Of a DNA stretch of 26,923 bases, positions 22,182 to 26,923 are shown piece after piece. A program made the position numbers and the translations under genes. The notes below the pieces were generated by a model. That model made no database searches, was not told the DNA's origin, and saw nothing but the letters and a program-made list of their open reading frames with translations. Where the stretch lies: IMG/VR virus record IMGVR_UViG_3300021356_000136, positions 1-26,923 of that record; one strand, 5' to 3'. The DNA is from a virus. The first letter of the stretch is position 1. Each line of letters begins with the position of its first letter.

Positions 22182-22342
22182 TTTCCTCTCCTATATAAAA
22201 CTTCATAATCTTTTTTTGTAGCTTTTCCATCTAACAGTTTATTAAGTGCATTTAGTTGCTTCAATGTAAATGTTGCAGTTGCATCAGCATTTATTGTCTG
22301 TGCAAAGTCTCTGCTTATATTTTGTTTTTTTGATTTACTCAT
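22178..22342 (-). CDS. Small early-region ORF A (54 aa)
   Basis: ATG 22342-22340 follows a strong SD (TAGGAGAGGATT) and lies directly downstream of a good promoter. It ends at TGA 22180-22178 and overlaps ORF B by 4 bases. The product is MSKSKKQNISRDFAQTINAD, then ATATFTLKQLNALNKLLDGK and ATKKDYEVLYRRGK: a basic start and two helices. The first gene of a phage early operon often makes a host-directed or regulatory protein. The family is not recognised. Confidence 0.7.
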   Translation of the reverse strand: MSKSKKQNISRDFAQTINADATATFTLKQLNALNKLLDGKATKKDYEVLYRRGK

Positions 22343-22364
22343 AATCCTCTCCTATAAAAATATC

Positions 22365-22394
22365 ATTATATACATAAAAATATATATATGTAAA
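22365..22394 (-). promoter_or_regulatory. Strong sigma70-like promoter (early operon)
   Basis: On the minus strand TTTACA (22394-22389, 5 of 6 consensus) and a perfect TATAAT (22370-22365) are 18 bases apart, with start near 22358. The region is AT alternating (ATATATAT), with ACATA/TATGT symmetry. It lies between the last late gene and small ORF A and is the best promoter in the window, so I read it as the early promoter. Confidence 0.7.
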
Positions 22395-22395
22395 G

Positions 22396-22902
22396 CTATT
22401 TTATTACTGGATTTAATACTGGCACTTTACTAAGTGCATCTAAGGTTTGTTGCAACGATATGATCTCCATATCAGGTGTAATGATTTTCTTATCAAAAGT
22501 GTAATAAGTTTGTGATGATGTATTGGGTTTAAATAGTATTCGTTTATGTTCTTGATTAACAAAAACAAAAGCTAAGATGTCACAATGATAGTTCTTATAA
22601 ACATCAGACATAGACCTAGATGTTTCAGTTGCAAATACATATTTGCCTTCTTTAGTTTCTCTCCTAGCTTTTACTTGTACTGTGTATTTGCAGTTAGATA
22701 CTTCAGCTAAAATATCTGCAGGATGCTTGTCTTGTGTAGGATAAACAAAGTCACAAAATTCAAGCAAGAAAGTTTGCACTAGACTTTCACCTAATGCACC
22801 TAACCTTGAATTACCTTGATGTTCCTCGCTTGATTTTCTCGCCATGACACAATGCCAGTTGTCTTGAATTGTATGCTGCTCTATTTGGTGTCTGTATTGC
22901 AT
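22396..22902 (-). CDS. PD-(D/E)XK-like endonuclease (168 aa as annotated)
   Basis: Residues 31-160 form a small nuclease-like domain. RLGALGESLVQTFLLEFC gives Glu39 in a helix, and KHPADILAEVSNCKYTVQVK gives Asp63 and Gln76-x-Lys78 (Q-x-K in place of E-x-K, a known variant). Then come EGKYVFATETSRSMSDVYKN, a strand (DILAFVFV) and a C-terminal helix. The annotated start overlaps the lysozyme end by 92 bases; Met20 (22845-22843), 35 bases inside the lysozyme frame, may be the true start, since the region before it has no domain. It could be a DNA-processing or homing-type nuclease. It ends 53 bases before ORF A, in the promoter region. Confidence 0.6.
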   Translation of the reverse strand: MQYRHQIEQHTIQDNWHCVMARKSSEEHQGNSRLGALGESLVQTFLLEFCDFVYPTQDKHPADILAEVSNCKYTVQVKARRETKEGKYVFATETSRSMSDVYKNYHCDILAFVFVNQEHKRILFKPNTSSQTYYTFDKKIITPDMEIISLQQTLDALSKVPVLNPVIK

Positions 22903-23254
22903 ACTTGCTGTCTAGCAACTCCTCAGATGCTTCTAGCCACATATTCATCTGCATAAGGGCTAAAGTTTTTCTAAATCCTAAAAATCCTCGTATTCCCATT
23001 TGAAAAGCCATATCAATACATACCATTCTTGCTTTTTTAGGCATACATCGCCACATTTGAAATGACTTATCTAAATTGCTCATAACTCTCTTAATGTCAT
23101 TTTCTAATAAGTAGTATGCTTCTTCTTCGCTTATACCGTTTTGCTCTATATTCCTTCCAATACCAATTGTTAGTCTATTTTCTGAGCAATGATAAGGAAA
23201 AGTCCTTATGCCTTCATGTCTCACTAACATATCTCTAATCTCTCTTGTTATCAC
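22811..23254 (-). CDS. Endolysin: GH24 (T4-type) lysozyme
   Basis: The 147-residue protein cuts the glycan of peptidoglycan. The front VRHEGIRTFPYHCSENRLTI matches the T4-lysozyme active-site stretch: Glu14, then after eight residues Cys23 where T4 has Asp20, then after five residues Thr29, followed by IGIGRNI. The second lobe carries FQMWRCMPKKARMVCIDMAF and MGIRGFLGFRKTLALMQMNM, typical of this fold, and the C-terminal RQLALCHGEKI. E-8-D-5-T is usual; here it is E-8-C-5-T. A D20C form of T4 lysozyme is known to keep activity, so function is likely. No signal peptide is evident; the ATG overlaps the holin stop by 4 bases. Confidence 0.85.
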   Translation of the reverse strand: MITREIRDMLVRHEGIRTFPYHCSENRLTIGIGRNIEQNGISEEEAYYLLENDIKRVMSNLDKSFQMWRCMPKKARMVCIDMAFQMGIRGFLGFRKTLALMQMNMWLEASEELLDSKYAIQTPNRAAYNSRQLALCHGEKIKRGTSR

Positions 23255-23622
23255 TTTCCTACTCCTTGTACTCTCTCATAAGTTCTTAATCCACCTAATC
23301 CTAACATACCCATTAAAACTGGCAACATAGTTGACGTATCAGCTTGTGGTATAGCAAAACCAAATGGTGCAGCTAGTGGACTAATTAAGAAATTAACAGC
23401 AAAGCCACATACACAAATCCATGCAGTAGCAGGTCTCCATCCTGATTGAAACCAGTTACCCTTTGCTTCTTCTTTGTTAACTTCTATTTGTGCTTTAGCT
23501 ATCTCATGTATATGTCTTTGCGACATAGTAGCTATTTCGTGTGCTAGTTTTTGTTTCAGATCTTTGTCTGCAATAAACTTGTCAAGAATATTACTGACTG
23601 GCTCTATAAGCTTGTCTATCAT
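23251..23622 (-). CDS. Holin, GTA 3-TM family-like
   Basis: This 123-residue protein begins with a long charged helix (NILDKFIADKDLKQKLAHEI, QRHIHEIAKAQIEVNKEEAK). It has the marker WFQSGWRPATAWICVCGFAV, which resembles the start of the first membrane segment of the three-TM holins of gene transfer agents. Hydrophobic stretches at about 66-84 and 100-115 follow. It would form pores in the inner membrane and let the lysozyme out. Downstream lies the lysozyme (4-base overlap), upstream an XhlA-like gene. The assignment agrees in motif, length and position. Confidence 0.8.
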   Translation of the reverse strand: MIDKLIEPVSNILDKFIADKDLKQKLAHEIATMSQRHIHEIAKAQIEVNKEEAKGNWFQSGWRPATAWICVCGFAVNFLISPLAAPFGFAIPQADTSTMLPVLMGMLGLGGLRTYERVQGVGK

Positions 23623-23623
23623 C

Positions 23624-23821
23624 TTATATAGATGTTTTTATAATAAGAGTAATTAATGCTGTTACTATTGTTGTAAGACCACCAAGAAGCCATAGTTTTG
23701 TACTATCTACTGATTCTTGTAATGCATCAGTTTTTTTATAGATAGTCTTCCACCTTTCCTCACACATCTTTTCATGTACTTGTAATTGTGTATGAACTTC
23801 ATTAGCGGTCTTTCTAGGCAT
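23624..23821 (-). CDS. XhlA-like small membrane protein of the lysis cassette
   Basis: The 65-residue protein has a charged coil-like half (NEVHTQLQVHEKMCEERWKT, IYKKTDALQESVDSTK) and one C-terminal membrane helix (LWLLGGLTTIVTALITLIIK). This fits haemolysin XhlA-type proteins, which act with holins in some phages. It lies one base before the holin gene and overlaps the 76-aa gene by one base. A second holin or antiholin role is possible. Confidence 0.6.
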   Translation of the reverse strand: MPRKTANEVHTQLQVHEKMCEERWKTIYKKTDALQESVDSTKLWLLGGLTTIVTALITLIIKTSI

Positions 23822-24051
23822 TATTCTTCCTCTATTACTTCTTCCTCTTTGGTTAAAGTTTTATCAAATGCTTCAATAAGAATATTTTTATGCTCGTTAA
23901 TAATGGCATAAGTATCAGCAGCATCTTGTAATCTTAATAATTGTTTACCTGCTGTATTTAGCTTCATAGCTAATTGCATCTGATCATCGTTTAAATCTTC
24001 TGCTTTATACTCTCTACCGTTAAAGTTGATGATAACTTTATCTTCACTCAT
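23821..24051 (-). CDS. Small acidic protein (76 aa), DUF6447-like
   Basis: The 76-residue protein starts with MSEDKVIINFNGREYKAEDL, then has a helix (MQLAMKLNTAGKQLLRLQDA) and an acidic tail (TKEEEVIEEE). Strand-turn-strand I-x-G-x-x-Y/Y-x-x-E-D-L followed by helices is what I recall for DUF6447 proteins of marine phages, often downstream of fibre genes. Its role is unknown; it may be a fibre or assembly helper. One-base junctions tie it into the late operon. Confidence 0.55.
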   Translation of the reverse strand: MSEDKVIINFNGREYKAEDLNDDQMQLAMKLNTAGKQLLRLQDAADTYAIINEHKNILIEAFDKTLTKEEEVIEEE

Positions 24052-24052
24052 T

Positions 24053-24409
24053 TTACTCTCCTATAGTTTTAGTTTCTGAAGTTGGGTTTATTTCTTCAGC
24101 TATTTTTGAATCTAAAGCAGACTTTAAATTAGCTACTTCTTCTTCACCCATAATGCCTTCTACCCAACCAGTTACAATTTCGTTGGTTAAATCAGCGAAT
24201 GGAATAAAGTCAGAACCAATATCTTCTAATGATAATGACTGAGTTCCATAAACACTAGCTGTATATGGTACTTGCTCACCATCTACTTCATGTGTCTCGC
24301 TGCTTTCAGCGTTTAATCTCCAATGTACGTTATAAACGACATCAGTTTCCGATTCGTATGTAGGATGCACGTCTACTGTTTTGCAGTTCCATTCATATGT
24401 ATTTGCCAT
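24053..24409 (-). CDS. Unknown protein (118 aa), DUF7936-like, after the fibre
   Basis: The protein starts MANTYEWNCKTVDVHPTYES and continues TDVVYNVHWRLNAE, then TASVYGTQSLSL and IGSDFIPFADLTNEIVTGWV. I have seen this beta-sandwich-like pattern (M-A-N-T-Y-x-W, V-H-W, Y-G-T-Q) in small proteins of marine phages beside tail genes. It may help fold the fibre or be a minor virion protein. The ATG is preceded by AGGAGAATAAC, an adequate SD. The start is 9 bases from the fibre stop. Confidence 0.55.
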   Translation of the reverse strand: MANTYEWNCKTVDVHPTYESETDVVYNVHWRLNAESSETHEVDGEQVPYTASVYGTQSLSLEDIGSDFIPFADLTNEIVTGWVEGIMGEEEVANLKSALDSKIAEEINPTSETKTIGE

Positions 24410-24418
24410 GTTATTCTC

Positions 24419-26923
24419 CTATATTGCAGCAATTATAAATGCTAGAAGTTCATTATACCTTACTCCTAGTCTTGTTTTTTCTTCACCTGTTGCTTCGTCT
24501 GTCCAAGTGGTTGATATAAACATACCATAATCACCTGCATCAAGTCCTTCATTTGCAAAGGCATTTTCTAAATCTTGTGCCATTATACCAAAATGTATTC
24601 TAGCATCATCACCTTTATCAGCTACAGCAGACTTCCATCTGTACTTTTTAAGCAATCCTTTAGCTGCAATTGCAACTCTAGTTTCTGCTTCTGATAAATC
24701 TTCTATGTCTTGTTTTTCATTTATGTCTGATGTTTGTATAGTTCCGTTAGATGCGTAAATGTCTTGAAATCTATAAGAAGCATGACCTATATCAACTGCA
24801 TCATCTACTGCAGCACCATTATCTCTAGGATAAATATTAGAACTTCCAAAATATAAACCTGTAGAACCCGTTCCGCCATCTATGTATATAGTTCCTGAAC
24901 TAACACCAATACTTCCAACTGATGTTCCATTTTTTCTAAAATGTGTAATGTCACCATCAGAGCCTTGCCTGTTAAAATATGATGTAATACCTGCTGTTGC
25001 CACAGCTAAATAGTTATCAGCTTCGTAATAAAGACCTGTAACACCCGATGAAGAAACTGGATTAGTTGTGGTAGAAACCAACAGATTGCCTGATGAGTCA
25101 ATTCTCATGCGTTCTGTGTTGTTATAGCCACCGAAAGCTAAAGCATCATCTGTATGATTATATAATATGTGTCCTGTAGCTGAATCATCCGAATCACCAA
25201 AAATAATACCAGCAGTTGTTGTATTCGATGAAGTAATCATCATTTGGCAACTGTCTGTAGTATCTGATATATGTAAAATTTTACTTGGCGAATTTGTACC
25301 TATTCCAACTTTGCCATCTTTAAGTCTCATTATTTCTGAGCCACTACCATTTAAAGTTAAATCACCAGTTGGCTGTATAAATAAATTACCAGCACTTTGA
25401 ACATAATTTAAATATGCACCTGTAAAAGCTACTCTATCAGAAGTTGTAGGAATAGAGGTTGTGTTTGTTCCGTTGCTTACAGTAAGTGCATCACTTGTAA
25501 CTGTTCCTGTTACGTCTAAAGCTGTCGAAGGACTAGTCGTTCCAATTCCAACGTTGCCTGATGTATCAATAGATATGCCGCCAGTACCATCGTTTGTTAG
25601 AGTTCCTGAAAGGTAGAGGTCTTTGAATCTACCACCTGAATAACCTATATCTATCGCTGCATCATTTATGCCATTTGTTGTCAAACTAAATGGTGCTAAT
25701 CTTGTATTACCATCTTGGAATCTTATTGCAGTAGATTGATAACCTAAAATTAAACTCGTACCTTTAACTGAAAATTCACCAATCTCAACTCCGTCATTTT
25801 TAAAAGATAAAAGTTGACCATCATTGCCTCTCCTATCTATTATTAAAGGTGTAAGGCTATTAGCTGTACATCCAGTTACGCCATTTGCTCTAGCTTCAAA
25901 ACCTGCATACTGAGTACCTACAGAAGTCTTCCCAACCAACAGATTGCCTGATGAGTCCAGTCTAGCTTTTTCACTTCCGTCTATTTCCCATCTATGCCTA
26001 CTATTGCCCATTTGACTACCACTGTCAGCCATGTAAATCATATTGCCATCAATATTCTTTATACCGTTATAGTTAGTATTGGTTGTATCAGATAATCTTA
26101 TTTCAGGGTTTGCACCTGATATGTGAAGTAAGGTTTGTGGTGATGTCGTTCCAATTCCAACCTTACCATCAGTTCTAACAATAATGTGGTTTGCATTACC
26201 ACCTGCACCTAATTGTAAATTACCTAAAGTTTCTCTATTGTAGATAAAAGCTGTATCGCCTGATTTAGAGATTTGTAAAGCATCACTTGCTGTGCTTCCA
26301 TTATCAGCATCAGTAACATAAATAATACCACCGCCTGATGCACCTGCTGCACCTTCTACATGAAGATTGCCTTGTGGTGCAGTTGTGCCTATTCCAACAC
26401 GTTGACTAGAATCAATAAACAAAGCAGTAGACAAACTTCCTGATGATGCAGTTGATAAAGATAAGCTACCTGATGTGCTGTCTGTTACAGTCTTAGCTTC
26501 AATACGTCCTATTTCAGTATTACTACTTGCAAGATTAATTCTTGTACCACGACCACTTGTTGAAGCAGAACTATTTTTAACTGTTAAAGCATTACTTATA
26601 CCGCCAACACTTCCGTTGATTGTAACTCTGCTGTCAGAAGCATGAGTTGTGCTACCTAAAAATGCACCACCAATAACGTGTAGTTTCTCACTTGGTGAAG
26701 CAGTTCCTAAACCTAGTCTACCATTATTATCTATGTAAACAGTTTGTGCATTGCTATTACCACCACCTCTTAATTGTAAGTGCGTTGAGTTAGACCTTTC
26801 ACCTATAAAAGTATTATTGCCACCAAAATAAACATGTTGACCATCACCTGATAAAAATATTTTTCCTTCAACACTTAATGCTCGACTTGGACTCGTAGTC
26901 CCAATACCCAATCTCTCAGTTGA
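24419..26923 (-). CDS. Tail fibre protein, C-terminal part with S74 autoproteolytic chaperone
   Basis: This is the 3' part of the gene that starts at 1199; its 5' end is cut by the window edge. The TTG at 26911-26909 is an internal Leu codon (STERLGIGTT reads through it), not a real start. The shaft holds six LGIGTTSPS-type repeats, near residues 360, 425, 531, 610, 813 and 894 of the joined protein. The last 103 residues (24422-24730) look like an S74 intramolecular chaperone. They begin with SDINEKQDI, which matches the S-D-x-x-x-K core where the chaperone cuts itself off, and they contain HFGIMAQDLE and a hydrophobic helical end. In this family the domain drives trimer folding and is then released. 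The Ser at about full-length residue 1087 would be the cleavage nucleophile. The next gene starts 9 bases downstream. Confidence 0.85.
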   Translation of the reverse strand, partial: STERLGIGTTSPSRALSVEGKIFLSGDGQHVYFGGNNTFIGERSNSTHLQLRGGGNSNAQTVYIDNNGRLGLGTASPSEKLHVIGGAFLGSTTHASDSRVTINGSVGGISNALTVKNSSASTSGRGTRINLASSNTEIGRIEAKTVTDSTSGSLSLSTASSGSLSTALFIDSSQRVGIGTTAPQGNLHVEGAAGASGGGIIYVTDADNGSTASDALQISKSGDTAFIYNRETLGNLQLGAGGNANHIIVRTDGKVGIGTTSPQTLLHISGANPEIRLSDTTNTNYNGIKNIDGNMIYMADSGSQMGNSRHRWEIDGSEKARLDSSGNLLVGKTSVGTQYAGFEARANGVTGCTANSLTPLIIDRRGNDGQLLSFKNDGVEIGEFSVKGTSLILGYQSTAIRFQDGNTRLAPFSLTTNGINDAAIDIGYSGGRFKDLYLSGTLTNDGTGGISIDTSGNVGIGTTSPSTALDVTGTVTSDALTVSNGTNTTSIPTTSDRVAFTGAYLNYVQSAGNLFIQPTGDLTLNGSGSEIMRLKDGKVGIGTNSPSKILHISDTTDSCQMMITSSNTTTAGIIFGDSDDSATGHILYNHTDDALAFGGYNNTERMRIDSSGNLLVSTTTNPVSSSGVTGLYYEADNYLAVATAGITSYFNRQGSDGDITHFRKNGTSVGSIGVSSGTIYIDGGTGSTGLYFGSSNIYPRDNGAAVDDAVDIGHASYRFQDIYASNGTIQTSDINEKQDIEDLSEAETRVAIAAKGLLKKYRWKSAVADKGDDARIHFGIMAQDLENAFANEGLDAGDYGMFISTTWTDEATGEEKTRLGVRYNELLAFIIAAI
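24422..24730 (-). other. Peptidase S74 intramolecular chaperone domain
   Basis: The final 103 codons of the fibre encode SDINEKQDI, a helical stretch, HFGIMAQDLE and a hydrophobic C-terminus ending AFIIAAI. This order matches S74 domains of bacteriophage fibres and endosialidases. Cleavage would fall just before the Ser of SDINEK. Confidence 0.75.
26790..26923. repeat. Terminal direct repeat, right copy (assembly join)
   Basis: Second copy of the 134-base repeat at the window start. Joining the two gives an uninterrupted fibre frame and a unit of 26,789 bp. This fits a circular or circularly permuted genome better than two separate fibre genes. Confidence 0.9.

Noticed and set aside
26909-26911. 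TTG as the start of the fibre fragment
   Set aside because: The frame is open to the window end and the upstream residues (STER) match the same place in the other copy of the terminal repeat, so this is an internal Leu.
24419-26923. CRISPR-like or tandem DNA repeat array
   Set aside because: The repeats are in-frame protein motifs of the fibre shaft with variable spacing and no constant repeat length.
1-26923. Prophage or temperate lifestyle
   Set aside because: No integrase, excisionase, CI-like repressor or attachment site is seen. All genes run one way with lytic modules only.

Overview
The window looks like an essentially complete, very compact genome of a tailed phage with a lambda-type (siphovirus-like) virion. 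Every gene I can support lies on the minus strand, so the genome is read from high to low coordinates. The first 134 bases recur at the last 134 bases (26790-26923) with two mismatches, and the reading frame of the tail fibre runs in register across that join. The simplest reading is a circularly permuted or circular assembly with a unit length of about 26,789 bp, cut open inside the tail-fibre gene. The DNA is strongly AT-rich, and the fibre N-terminus and several small genes are of a kind I associate with marine phages. The host is inferred only: perhaps an AT-rich marine alphaproteobacterium such as SAR11. I see no integrase, repressor, tRNA gene, DNA polymerase or RNA polymerase. This fits a lytic phage that uses the host replication and transcription enzymes.

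Layout in transcription order, starting at the likely early promoter (22365-22394). First come four tiny genes chained by overlaps (22342-21843) and a 61-aa protein. Next is a recombination and replication block: RecE/DUF3799-type exonuclease, a 49-aa putative DNA-binding protein, an Hjc-like resolvase, a 60-aa unknown, an SSB-like protein ending in DDDIPF, and a Toprim primase/RepA-type helicase. A repeat-rich non-coding stretch follows (17371-17500). Then come a 164-aa unknown, a Lys-rich small ORF, a PD-(D/E)XK-like protein, a DUF3310 protein and a gpZ-like protein. After a 95-bp gap that could hold cos come the terminase small and large subunits. A gap with three palindromes and a candidate late promoter (13091-13181) precedes the morphogenesis genes.

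The morphogenesis module runs: gpW-like protein, lambda-type portal, a single ORF fusing an N-terminal domain, a prohead protease and an HK97-fold major capsid protein, a small protein, two tandem FII-like connectors, tail terminator, a 50-aa ORF, major tail protein, tail-assembly chaperones G and GT made by a -1 frameshift, tape measure, distal-tail-like protein, DUF2163-like hub protein, tail-tip protein and the S74-terminated tail fibre. The fibre is followed by two small proteins of unknown role, the lysis cassette (XhlA-like protein, 3-TM holin, GH24 lysozyme) and a last PD-(D/E)XK-like gene, which brings the circle back to the early promoter.

The most notable points are: (1) the A AAA AAG frameshift site joining the tail-chaperone genes; (2) the protease-capsid ORF with in-frame internal ribosome binding sites, one of them very strong in front of the capsid domain; (3) the iteron-like region after the primase-helicase gene; (4) palindromes lying over a candidate late promoter; (5) a Cys in place of the usual catalytic Asp of the lysozyme; (6) a cluster of overlapping genes of 28-54 codons; and (7) four PD-(D/E)XK-like nucleases with no polymerase.
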